IMG/VR virus record: IMGVR_UViG_3300046804_003503 | Location: 62,001 to 126,000 of that record | Strand: one strand, 5' to 3' | DNA from: a virus | DNA length: 64,000 nt | Part shown: positions 20,567-28,652 of the stretch, piece after piece | Position numbering within the stretch: the first letter of the stretch is position 1 | Layout of the letters: each line of letters starts with the position of its first letter | The notes under the pieces: generated by a model | What the model was told of the DNA's origin: nothing | What the model saw: the letters and a program-made list of their open reading frames with translations, nothing else | Database searches by the model: none | Translations under genes and position numbers: made by a program

Positions 20567-21330
20567 ATTTCAATCTCTATATACCTTTCTGATTTTTTGG
20601 GGAATGACTTATCTATTGTACCCAAGCAATTCAAAATGTCAAGTCTCAACTTTTCTCTATCGGCTAAACATACTGAGTCAGATAAATTTTTTATTCGTAT
20701 AATGACCATCCCCTTACTTAATATAAGCCCACTTTTTTGTGTGTCGGCTTTGATTTGTTTTTGTAATTTTTCTTCACCCCAAATTGGCAGGAAGTGAGAA
20801 GGGCCGTCTACTTCTATTATAGTCTTGATCGACGGTATGTACATATCCAGTTCAAGGTCTTGGTTCTGGATAAGTTGTTTTTTGTGATATTCTACTTTAT
20901 ATCCAGCCCGAGTTATTTCTTCATACAAAAACTTTTCTAATTTAGAACCTTCTTTTCCAGCGACTTGTATGCTTTTAATGGCTGCACTCATCATTTTGTC
21001 TTTTTCTACATCGGACATTGTATTCCATCGTTTTTTTGATTGCTCAACCCTGCTAGAATACATTTCATCAGACATATTTTCCCAATATTTTTTTAGGCCC
21101 GAACTGATCTTAAGTTTTTCTTCTTTAGTTCTTGTTTTGCCATCGGTCGGATGTTTTGCAGTTCCATTTTCAATAGCATTTTTCTGAGCTTCACTTTTAG
21201 TTTTTAGCTCTACCCCACTCTTTATTAAAATGCGTCTAATGCGATTTGGATAAGTATTAAATTGTTCAGCAATTTCATATGTACTTTTATGCTGTTTGGT
21301 ATACATCATTACTATTTGATTTGTATTCAT
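20563..21330 (-). CDS. HTH plus PD-(D/E)XK/Vsr-like endonuclease, possible homing endonuclease
   Basis: A 255-residue protein. Residues about 8-40 form a helix-turn-helix (KSTYEIAEQFNTYPNRIRRIL). A basic, Lys-rich linker with NUMOD-like character follows (KTRTKEEKLKISSGLKKYWE). The C-terminal domain has a Vsr/DUF559-like nuclease core: an early Glu (SKLEKFLYEEI), a strand Asp (LELDMYIPS) and the hallmark IIEVDGPSHF. This architecture is that of free-standing phage endonucleases that promote their own spread. The start has AGGA seven bases upstream and overlaps the preceding gene by 44 bases, which is longer than its neighbours and fits an inserted gene. It sits between the annealing-protein gene and the glycosylation cluster. 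Confidence 0.7.
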   Translation of the reverse strand: MNTNQIVMMYTKQHKSTYEIAEQFNTYPNRIRRILIKSGVELKTKSEAQKNAIENGTAKHPTDGKTRTKEEKLKISSGLKKYWENMSDEMYSSRVEQSKKRWNTMSDVEKDKMMSAAIKSIQVAGKEGSKLEKFLYEEITRAGYKVEYHKKQLIQNQDLELDMYIPSIKTIIEVDGPSHFLPIWGEEKLQKQIKADTQKSGLILSKGMVIIRIKNLSDSVCLADREKLRLDILNCLGTIDKSFPKKSERYIEIEI

Positions 21331-21772
21331 CTTTGCATCCTAATATTAAGTTGATTATGTCTTTAAAATTATCAGATATTCCGATTGGTTTCACTCCAGT
21401 TAATCTGTAGATCTCTTTTTCATCTTTTTCTGATCTACATATAATTTTGGCATTTTGTATAGATAGAATTAATCTAAGTATATTTGGATTTTCTTCCCAT
21501 CCATGATAGTAAAAAATATTAATGTTGTTAATTACTTTTAATGAGGTTATTAGAGAATCCAAGGAGGTTGTTATCAAATTTCCATTGAAACTCCACAGAT
21601 CTGCTGCATTAAACATTCCACATCTAGTATTATGTGGATTAAAGTCCACATCGTCATAAAATATACTCAGATCGCGTATGTCTTTATTGTGGACACTGTT
21701 TTGGACTAATTCGCTTATATGTCCTAGCTGTTCTCTGTCGGATAAACTAGATATGTATATTCCTAAATTCAT
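21287..21772 (-). CDS. Unknown protein at edge of glycosylation cluster
   Basis: A 161-residue protein. An ATG nine bases upstream (21781) also exists, but 21772 gives an ATGA overlap with the preceding gene like most neighbours. The sequence alternates hydrophobic strands and helices (LGIYISSLSD, NINIFYYHGW, AKIICRSEKDEKEIYRLTG), suggesting a Rossmann-like alpha/beta fold of the kind seen in GT-B N-terminal halves, but no nucleotide-binding motif is visible. No membrane segment. It is the last member of a run of sugar-transfer genes and may serve in that pathway; function is otherwise unknown. Confidence 0.6.
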   Translation of the reverse strand: MNLGIYISSLSDREQLGHISELVQNSVHNKDIRDLSIFYDDVDFNPHNTRCGMFNAADLWSFNGNLITTSLDSLITSLKVINNINIFYYHGWEENPNILRLILSIQNAKIICRSEKDEKEIYRLTGVKPIGISDNFKDIINLILGCKDEYKSNSNDVYQTA

Positions 21773-22503
21773 TGATCCCATGCTCCTGTCATTGTAGAAA
21801 AATAATTGTGTCCTATGTGATATTGTCTTTCAAAACCAGCCGATTGTAAGAATGGGTTTAAAGTAGACCCAATATCTAGATATGTATTTTCTGGATTATG
21901 TTCCGTTAACTGGTGACATAATATATTACCAAATGGACCGCAACAAAACAAAAATAATGCATTTTTTATCATACTTGAAACTTTTTTATATGTATCTATC
22001 ATATCCCAATTATATTCCCATGCATTGTTTTCTACTTTGCAAACCATATATGGAGCAAATGGTAGATTTTCTATTATTCCTTTACTGTTGCAGAATAACA
22101 CGACTTGTCTACTTTTATAAATAGGAACTATATTACTTAAATAATATTTATAATTGCTATTTACCCATATATCGGCCCAAGTCAAATGGTCTTCTTTCTG
22201 TTGACATACAGTTTTCATTTGTCTATGAGTTTCTAAACCAAATACATTGGTACATGTTATCCCTACAAAGTATCTTTCATTTTTGTACTGAAATGCATCT
22301 ATTAAAGCTTTTCTTTTAGATTGATCCATTGAATTAGATGGATCAAACCAAAATTCTTTATTGTTTATTTGCTGGTTACATATTACTGACCATTCACCAT
22401 CACAAAACTTAGAAAAACTAATATTTTCATTATTTTTGATTGCAGTTTCCAAAACTTTGATATCATCTCTATAATTTTTATTTGGCGGTGTAGTAAACCT
22501 CAT
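21769..22503 (-). CDS. GT-D fold (DUF1792-like) glycosyltransferase
   Basis: A 244-residue protein. Near residue 30 it has FSKFCDGEWSV, matching the FGDGE signature of the DUF1792 / GT-D glycosyltransferase domain, and near residue 195 it has FCCGPFGNILCHQL...TYLDIGS, matching the second conserved block (GP...IDIG) of that family. Known GT-D enzymes add sugars to glycoprotein glycans in Gram-positive bacteria. Here the acceptor is unknown. It is flanked by ATGA overlaps on both sides and belongs to a continuous cluster of sugar and methyl transferases. Confidence 0.65.
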   Translation of the reverse strand: MRFTTPPNKNYRDDIKVLETAIKNNENISFSKFCDGEWSVICNQQINNKEFWFDPSNSMDQSKRKALIDAFQYKNERYFVGITCTNVFGLETHRQMKTVCQQKEDHLTWADIWVNSNYKYYLSNIVPIYKSRQVVLFCNSKGIIENLPFAPYMVCKVENNAWEYNWDMIDTYKKVSSMIKNALFLFCCGPFGNILCHQLTEHNPENTYLDIGSTLNPFLQSAGFERQYHIGHNYFSTMTGAWDQ

Positions 22504-23141
22504 GTTACTTTTCTCTTTAATAGCAATTCTCTATTATCAAATCTTCCGGGGAATGATTTATTTCCATAAATCAAATCATGAGTACTGAGTATATAATCTA
22601 TAAGTTCGTTAAATTTTTGTTCTCCCATCTGCCAATGCATTTCTATAGCCAAATAATTGATTGGTGTTAAATCTTGATTCATAAAAATATCATATTCACT
22701 TATTTCGCAATCACACTTGCAATAATCAATATTTCTAAAGTTTACATGACTATAAATATCTTGAAGCGTAATACTATATACATCATTTATGCTATTATTG
22801 TCACTATTGTGTTCTAAGCTTATAATTTCCTTGCCCAAACAACTAGCGGCAGAAGATCCTGCTAATCTGTTTTCATGCATTAGCATAGTACAAAGCCCTC
22901 TAGTTTTTGATACGGCGTTGTTGTATCCATGTATATGACTATGATTTATACTGAAATCTTGACAAATATCAAAACAAGCTTTAATTGGTTCATAGTAATA
23001 AATTTCACTAAATATGTGATAACTTTGTTTTAGAAATGATCCAACATTGCTTCCAATATCTATAGCCAAGCCCCCCGCCACATCTCTTGGTATGATGTAA
23101 TTTCCTAGATTGTTTTTTGGTATTTGTAATAATTTATTCAT
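22500..23141 (-). CDS. FkbM-like SAM-dependent methyltransferase
   Basis: A 213-residue protein with a clear SAM-binding motif I near residue 27 (LAIDIGSNVGSFLK), followed by the acidic end of the second strand (YYYEPIKACF) and a later strand IDYCKCDCE. This arrangement matches the FkbM family, which O-methylates sugars or polyketides. Four bases overlap the next gene and eight bases overlap the previous one. In this context it probably methylates a glycan being assembled by the surrounding glycosyltransferases; methylation of another target cannot be excluded. Confidence 0.68.
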   Translation of the reverse strand: MNKLLQIPKNNLGNYIIPRDVAGGLAIDIGSNVGSFLKQSYHIFSEIYYYEPIKACFDICQDFSINHSHIHGYNNAVSKTRGLCTMLMHENRLAGSSAASCLGKEIISLEHNSDNNSINDVYSITLQDIYSHVNFRNIDYCKCDCEISEYDIFMNQDLTPINYLAIEMHWQMGEQKFNELIDYILSTHDLIYGNKSFPGRFDNRELLLKRKVT

Positions 23142-23892
23142 TTTCAGTTCCTCTAAGCGGTTTGTATCCTTGACTTAAAATAAAATTCCAATATGTATTC
23201 ATTCCGCGATTTGCTTCGTGGTTCCAAGAGATAGCAAATTGATCTTCTCCATATTGTTTGCCAGTATCTGGCTGAGAACCCCACAATGATTTGTCTTCTT
23301 TGGGATGAGGAGGAACATATGTTCCAAGTCCAAAATGCTTTTGTGCTACATAAGACAAATGCATATCTTCTCCATAATTCATTGGCAATTCAAATGGAGC
23401 TTCCGCCCAAAAAGCCCGTAGTATATCTTTATGGAAAAACCAGCAATGACAACCAATATCCACCTTGACAACATTTTCATTTGGATTGCACCATCCATAC
23501 GCGGTGTAACTATCTGGACCGGGATAATAATCTATTTTGCTTGGATTGGCTATAACACCCCTAGTTGTTAAAATTCCATTATATTTTTCTATTGTTGATA
23601 GACAATTTTCTATCCATCTTAATCCCGGTATTGTATCATCATCAATTATACATATGTAGTCGGTCCTAGCATTCAATGCTATGGAGAATCTCCCCCAAAC
23701 ACCATAATTCTCGCTAGATCTTATATATTTGCATCTAGACGTTACGCTTGGTGGAAATTCTATTTTTTTATCAGAATCATTGTGCCAAAAAATTATGTCA
23801 GAAGGTTTCTGAGTTTGATTTATTATAGCATTGTATTGTTGTTGTGCCGAATATGGGCGTTTGAACCCACTTAATATTACTGTTACGTTCAT
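23134..23892 (-). CDS. GT2-family (GT-A) glycosyltransferase
   Basis: A 252-residue protein with the GT2 layout: an N-terminal VTVILSGFKRP strand, a QxxYNAII helix, a WHNDSD segment, the metal and nucleotide-sugar binding IIDDDTIPG motif near residue 82, and a later LPMNYGEDMHLSYVAQK region that supplies the ED-type acceptor/base motif. GT2 enzymes transfer a sugar from a nucleotide sugar to an acceptor. No membrane segment is present, so it is cytoplasmic. The gene sits in the sugar-modification cluster and overlaps both neighbours slightly. Confidence 0.8.
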   Translation of the reverse strand: MNVTVILSGFKRPYSAQQQYNAIINQTQKPSDIIFWHNDSDKKIEFPPSVTSRCKYIRSSENYGVWGRFSIALNARTDYICIIDDDTIPGLRWIENCLSTIEKYNGILTTRGVIANPSKIDYYPGPDSYTAYGWCNPNENVVKVDIGCHCWFFHKDILRAFWAEAPFELPMNYGEDMHLSYVAQKHFGLGTYVPPHPKEDKSLWGSQPDTGKQYGEDQFAISWNHEANRGMNTYWNFILSQGYKPLRGTENE

Positions 23893-24692
23893 AATTTCTC
23901 GATATAACTTTCTAATTTACTAGAGATGTTTTTTGAAACTTGTGAAAGCATAGACTTCACTCTATTTAAACATGTATGTTTAGCCTTGACCGATGTTAAT
24001 AATTTTTGTTTTTTGAATATGCTATCTATTTTTTCTAAATCTTCATTTTTGTTTGTATCAAATGTTACTTTCGTTCCACTATAAATAGCATCAAATGACA
24101 ACTGTGTTCCTATGTAACTACTACCGCAAAAAACAATTTCATTATAATTACTGAATAAATTGCTCAACATAGTAATTGGCATAATAAAATCTACTTTATT
24201 TGTTAATTCCGTATTGTGAGAAGTAATATGATAAGTTCCACCATATTCTTTAATTTGATCTTCACTATCTACAAAAATCAATTTTTCTATGCTATATTTT
24301 TTTGAATCGCGGTTGAGAAATATATCAGCACCAGCAGGAATCAATATATTTTTGACTTTAGAACTAGCAATTTCATTTTGCCCAAAAAATACATAGTTTA
24401 TCTTATTGCTCTCTAAAAATTTCATTAATTTTTCGGCATCATCTTTTCCAACACCCGTTGTACTAATTAATAGCTTGATTTCTTTGTTTTCTATTAGATA
24501 AGAGATTAGATCTTTGGAAATATGCCCAGCATGAGTAATAAATACATCGGGCTTGAATGAGTCAAATGCGTCATATAAACTTTGATTGCTATCTAATATA
24601 CTAGATGTTTCATTGATCATATTCAGAGTAGCATTGACATAAAATGGTTCAGTTATCCAAGGTGTACTATAATTAGATATTAAAAATTTCAT
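23889..24692 (-). CDS. Probable GT-B-like glycosyltransferase
   Basis: A 267-residue protein with alternating strands and helices. The N-terminal half contains KPDVFITHAGHISKDLISYL, which looks like the first Rossmann half of a GT-B glycosyltransferase, and the C-terminal half contains EIVFCGSSYIGTQLSFDAIYSGTKVTFDTN, resembling the second half where the nucleotide sugar binds. The usual EX7E motif is not evident, so identification is tentative. It overlaps both neighbours in the sugar cluster. It could also be a polysaccharide biosynthesis protein of unknown chemistry. Confidence 0.5.
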   Translation of the reverse strand: MKFLISNYSTPWITEPFYVNATLNMINETSSILDSNQSLYDAFDSFKPDVFITHAGHISKDLISYLIENKEIKLLISTTGVGKDDAEKLMKFLESNKINYVFFGQNEIASSKVKNILIPAGADIFLNRDSKKYSIEKLIFVDSEDQIKEYGGTYHITSHNTELTNKVDFIMPITMLSNLFSNYNEIVFCGSSYIGTQLSFDAIYSGTKVTFDTNKNEDLEKIDSIFKKQKLLTSVKAKHTCLNRVKSMLSQVSKNISSKLESYIEKL

Positions 24693-25434
24693 GATTGTCC
24701 TTTATACTGTGATAGGTTTTTATATTGTTTATTTTATATATTGGAAATTTGTTTTCTATGCAAAAAATACTATGATTGTTTTTTAATAAGTCATTAATAG
24801 CCTCAAAAATAAATTTCTTTTTGCTATCTTGATTGTTCAAAAATTTCCTTAAAGTTTCTATTATTTCCTCTCCGCACAAGTACATTATTTCTGACCAAGT
24901 TTTATATGCACCAAACGAAAAATGTTCTGCAATATTATTTTGGTTAATATTTATTCCTATCTCTAGATTTTCTGACGGGTTTTTTTCTACTATAGCGCAT
25001 GTTTTATGGGTATCTATTAATGACAATGTTTTTTTGTTCACCAGCAAATTGCCATCTATGATTAATATTTTTTTGTTAAAAGTATTATTTATTGATATTC
25101 GTAATCCCTCGCAAGAATTGCATATATTAAACAGTTGATTTTCTACAATTCTAATATTATGATTTTTGTATTTTGATCTTATATATTTAGATATCTTTTC
25201 TCCATCAAATCCAACGCATAAAATAATTTCATTATTTGGAAAACACTTTTTTAGACAATCAAGCTGTGTATCTATCAATAATTTTTTGTCAATTTTTACC
25301 AATGAAGTTGGGCCATATGATTTCATTCTATATCCGGGTAAATCACACAAAATTACTATTGTTATTAATTCATCTATAGCATTAACAGGGTTTTCTGCTT
25401 TTGTACGTTTCTTTTTGTGTTTTATTTTAGTCAT
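24673..25434 (-). CDS. Sugar nucleotidyltransferase-like protein
   Basis: A 253-residue protein; an in-frame TTG at 25446 lies inside the preceding gene, so the ATG at 25434 is used. After a basic N-terminus it shows the layout of sugar-1-phosphate nucleotidyltransferases: a strand IVILCDLPGYRMKSYGPTSLVKIDKKLLIDTQLDCL (activation loop followed by the P-K-x-hydrophobic region), then NEIILCVGFDGEKI, and a central ILIIDGNLLV with the expected acidic residue. The loop is degenerate relative to the canonical GxGTRL, so activity is uncertain. If active it would supply an activated sugar to the neighbouring glycosyltransferases. Confidence 0.6.
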   Translation of the reverse strand: MTKIKHKKKRTKAENPVNAIDELITIVILCDLPGYRMKSYGPTSLVKIDKKLLIDTQLDCLKKCFPNNEIILCVGFDGEKISKYIRSKYKNHNIRIVENQLFNICNSCEGLRISINNTFNKKILIIDGNLLVNKKTLSLIDTHKTCAIVEKNPSENLEIGININQNNIAEHFSFGAYKTWSEIMYLCGEEIIETLRKFLNNQDSKKKFIFEAINDLLKNNHSIFCIENKFPIYKINNIKTYHSIKDNHEIFNI

Positions 25435-25435
25435 A

Positions 25436-26170
25436 TCAAAACTCAATATATAAATTACTTTTCTTGATTTGTGCTTCGACGTTAGTAAAGTTGATTTTAT
25501 AATCCATATATAAATTTGGATATAATAATCTACAGGCTAAAGTTGAGATAGCTATTTTATTATCTTGTTTGAAAATAATTCCTCTAATTAAATCATCATT
25601 TATTGCCTTGTTTATATTAGCTATAAAATCTAATATGCCCACATAGTTTGTTTCGTCTAAAATGATATGAAACATCCCTTTGCTTTTAGACAATATGGAA
25701 TATATATACTTTATTTTTTCAAGATACATAGAGATATTAATATTTGGACAACCATAAATAATATTTTTAATCAATTCTTTTTGACTGTGTTCCAAGTTAT
25801 ACGAATAAAATATGTTAATTTTACATCCGCTAGATGCTAATTTAGCAATATTTTGTATGTACTTCAACATATCGACATTTATATTATCACAATTTATTAA
25901 GATATCAAATTTGATTTTACATTCTTCTTTAGCCTTTTGTAGATTTTTTTCCCCATTGTTCCATGTTTCTGGTCTATATAAAGTACATGCTCTATTTATT
26001 ACGTAAAATTCTTTGTCATCATCGTATGCTGCTACAACGTTGTTTTTAAATTTTTCTATTCTATTGTCAAGACAACCAATTTGAGTCTTGTTTTTGTAAA
26101 TAGCAAATATGCATTCTTTACAACTGGTATGACTTGTATCACTAATTTTGTCTGATGGCATGTAATTCAT
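25436..26170 (-). CDS. Cys-motif protein with glycosyltransferase-like body
   Basis: A 244-residue protein. The first 65 residues carry four Cys in the pattern CKEC...GC...CTLYRPETW, probably binding a metal. The rest looks like a GT-A-type alpha/beta domain (IKFDILINCDNINVDMLKYIQNIAK, then GCKINIFYSYN and FHIILDETNYVGILDFIA), but lacks an obvious DXD motif. I recall similar Cys-headed proteins accompanying glycosyltransferases in environmental phages, though I cannot name the family. The start has AGGGA eight bases upstream; overlap with the previous gene is 29 bases. Confidence 0.5.
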   Translation of the reverse strand: MNYMPSDKISDTSHTSCKECIFAIYKNKTQIGCLDNRIEKFKNNVVAAYDDDKEFYVINRACTLYRPETWNNGEKNLQKAKEECKIKFDILINCDNINVDMLKYIQNIAKLASSGCKINIFYSYNLEHSQKELIKNIIYGCPNINISMYLEKIKYIYSILSKSKGMFHIILDETNYVGILDFIANINKAINDDLIRGIIFKQDNKIAISTLACRLLYPNLYMDYKINFTNVEAQIKKSNLYIEF

Positions 26171-26558
26171 ACGTAGATCCCTTTAGTGTTACTCTTTCTA
26201 CTTGAATGCCAACATCATTCAACTTATCAGCTAGCTCACTGCAATCATAAATGCTTTTTCTATTATGTAATATTCCATTGAATGTTGCACAATTTATATT
26301 CTTATTAATTAAATCCCTGCACATGCAATTTACTTCTATACCAGTTATTGTGACACTTCCATTGATCCTTAACAATGTTCTTATCTTTTTTATGATCTTG
26401 TCTATATTTTCATATGGGATTTGTTCTATTACATCTATCATTAATATATTGCTTATTGAATTATTTGGTGCATCTATATTTAGATCACCGTCATTCAAAA
26501 ACACAGGATTGTAACCGTCAATACAATCTGAAATATCATTTAATATTTGTATCTTCAT
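26142..26558 (-). CDS. Truncated class I methyltransferase-like protein
   Basis: A 138-residue protein resembling the second half of a class I SAM methyltransferase: ILMIDVIEQIPYENIDKIIKKIRTLL corresponds to the strand and helix after the post-I motif, and LRINGSVTITGIE to the next strand. The glycine-rich SAM-binding motif I is absent, so it may be a degenerate or accessory protein rather than an active enzyme. It overlaps both neighbours, consistent with being a functioning gene of the cluster. Function is uncertain. Confidence 0.5.
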   Translation of the reverse strand: MKIQILNDISDCIDGYNPVFLNDGDLNIDAPNNSISNILMIDVIEQIPYENIDKIIKKIRTLLRINGSVTITGIEVNCMCRDLINKNINCATFNGILHNRKSIYDCSELADKLNDVGIQVERVTLKGSTYELHAIRQN

Positions 26559-27550
26559 TTTGTTGATTCCTCATAAGCTAAATTAAATACTCCATTCCAA
26601 TTATCGATAAAAACTGTTTCAGCAAAATTTTGCTCTATAGTATGTCTTGCATTTTTTCCAATGTTTGATCTTAAGTCTTGATCATTTAACAATAATTCAA
26701 TATAAGATCTAAGCTCTTGTTCGTCATTAGATATGAATCCATTATATCCATTTTTGATTATTTCTGGTATCATACATGTTGCCGTAGAAACTACTGCACA
26801 TCCGCAAGACATAGCTTCTAATAAAGACATTGGTATAGGACTAAGAGTAGAACTATTAAAATATACAGAACATGAATTATATTCATCCGCTAATTCATCT
26901 ATATCTTTTGCCGCTTTAGACAGTCCAGCAGTATCACCAATCAATTTAACTTTTAAATCTTTAGTAACTCTTTTCCAACCGCTAAAGTTTAAACAATAGT
27001 CTCTATTTTGAAAATCATTTGCTACAGTAAGAACGCATCCATTTTTTTCTTTTACATCATTGGGCTTGAATTGATTTGTATCTATCCCGTGACGTATTAC
27101 GGATCCTTTAATGCCCCAAGCGGATCTTGAAAATTCAGAAATAAATACATTAATATTTCCCACCATCTGTTTCATATCATTTATTTGATTATTAGACATA
27201 GTAGATGGAGTTGGAAGAGTATGTTCTAAGCATATTATTGGAATACCAAGATGTCGATTTATATTTTGCGCCATTTGAAATTGACCAAATTTACTTTGAA
27301 CCAACAAAATGTCAAAGTTTAAAAATGGACACAATTGATTCTCTGGTAATATATGATAATTTATAGGAACACTAGTCTGATTAGTATTCCATTTTTTGCT
27401 ATTCGGCAGATTCAAAGCATAAAATTCATGGCCCGTTTTGCATAGTTCAGTTTCATATCTTTCATGCGTTGGAAAAGTAAGTATATTGTATTTATCTTTT
27501 TTTAATCTGTTGGCTGAATTTATTATAGTACTAGCATTTGTATTAATCAT
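26555..27550 (-). CDS. GT1/GT4-family (GT-B) glycosyltransferase
   Basis: A 331-residue protein with the C-terminal nucleotide-sugar domain of GT4 enzymes: MSLLEAMSCGCAVVSTATCMIPEIIKNGYNGFI near residue 235, containing the EX7E-type motif, and ending in a helix LRSNIGKNARHTIEQNF. The N-terminal half has a long acceptor domain (FDILLVQSKFGQFQMAQNI). Cytoplasmic retaining glycosyltransferase. It overlaps the neighbouring genes and belongs to a block of three GT-B genes in a row. Confidence 0.82.
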   Translation of the reverse strand: MINTNASTIINSANRLKKDKYNILTFPTHERYETELCKTGHEFYALNLPNSKKWNTNQTSVPINYHILPENQLCPFLNFDILLVQSKFGQFQMAQNINRHLGIPIICLEHTLPTPSTMSNNQINDMKQMVGNINVFISEFSRSAWGIKGSVIRHGIDTNQFKPNDVKEKNGCVLTVANDFQNRDYCLNFSGWKRVTKDLKVKLIGDTAGLSKAAKDIDELADEYNSCSVYFNSSTLSPIPMSLLEAMSCGCAVVSTATCMIPEIIKNGYNGFISNDEQELRSYIELLLNDQDLRSNIGKNARHTIEQNFAETVFIDNWNGVFNLAYEESTK

Positions 27551-28652
27551 TTAATAGTTCCTTTATCATATTCCCTACGCTTTGATATGAAAATTTCTGA
27601 GCTATTTCTATACCTTTATTACGATTTATTGTATCTCTATTTTCGTAGTAAAATCTCATCGCATCCTTCGTTTCTTCTTCATCTGGTACAAACCAAGATT
27701 CTCTTCCAGTGAATATATTTGAAAATGCAGCATCCGTGTGTTCGCAGATATTATATATGCCATTTATTAGCGTACCGGCATTTTTATCTGAAATATACTC
27801 TTTGGGACCACCTTCGTTACTACATATTGGAGTTTTACCAAAACACATGGCATCAAATGATGGTATAGACCAACCTTCGCCGTGAGTAACATTTACCATG
27901 CAGTCACATGCTTGATGCAACATATCTATTTCATTAGATGTCATATCATCAGTAATTATAATCTCATCATGGTAATCTTCTATTTTAGGATATATTCTTA
28001 GCGTTTGTTTTATAGAATTACACATATTTTTTAGCTGTTTACGTAAATCATCTGGATTTGCTCCGAATTTTTTGATCTTAAGTACTAAAGATACTGGTTC
28101 ATATTTGTGAAATTCACTATGAAAACATTTTATAACAGACTCTATATTTTTTCTATCATTTATATCAGCTATATAATAAAACTTAAATGTTCCATTTTTT
28201 TGACCAAAATTTATTTTTTTGTCATTTACACTATATTTGTCTAAATTAAATGCATGTGGTACATATCTTATGGATTTGAATCCATCTTTTGTCATGTTAT
28301 TTAATTGTGTATGATTAGGAACCCATATTTCATCCATAAGATCAAGACTAGATTTCCAATTGTTGTATTTCAATGTAGTAGACTCGCCCACGTAATATGC
28401 AATATTTTTTTTGAATTTTGATGTTCCAACTAGATGATGAGGCAAAAGATGTTGAATACAAAAATCAATATTATCTATTTTTTTAGACTCTAGTTCTTTT
28501 ATTTTTTCTGGTATATCAGAGAGTCTGGGCGTTAATTTTACATCTCTACATACTATGTCTATACCAGCTGAGTCAATAGCATGAATTAGGTCTATAGCTG
28601 CTTTTGACCAACCAGTTCCCTCTTTATAGTGGCCTATGTACAATACTTTCAT
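27543..28652 (-). CDS. GT4-family (GT-B) glycosyltransferase
   Basis: A 369-residue protein. A longer frame begins at 28697, but the ATG at 28652 forms ATGA with the preceding stop and begins with MKVLYIGHYKEGTGWSKAA, the typical GT-B start. Near residue 265 it has GEGWSIPSFDAMCFGKTPICSNEGGPKEYI, the donor-binding EX7E region. A central strand FKFYYIADINDRKNIESVIKCF begins the second Rossmann domain. It transfers a sugar to an unknown acceptor in the cytoplasm. It lies between two other GT-B genes. Confidence 0.82.
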   Translation of the reverse strand: MKVLYIGHYKEGTGWSKAAIDLIHAIDSAGIDIVCRDVKLTPRLSDIPEKIKELESKKIDNIDFCIQHLLPHHLVGTSKFKKNIAYYVGESTTLKYNNWKSSLDLMDEIWVPNHTQLNNMTKDGFKSIRYVPHAFNLDKYSVNDKKINFGQKNGTFKFYYIADINDRKNIESVIKCFHSEFHKYEPVSLVLKIKKFGANPDDLRKQLKNMCNSIKQTLRIYPKIEDYHDEIIITDDMTSNEIDMLHQACDCMVNVTHGEGWSIPSFDAMCFGKTPICSNEGGPKEYISDKNAGTLINGIYNICEHTDAAFSNIFTGRESWFVPDEEETKDAMRFYYENRDTINRNKGIEIAQKFSYQSVGNMIKELLND

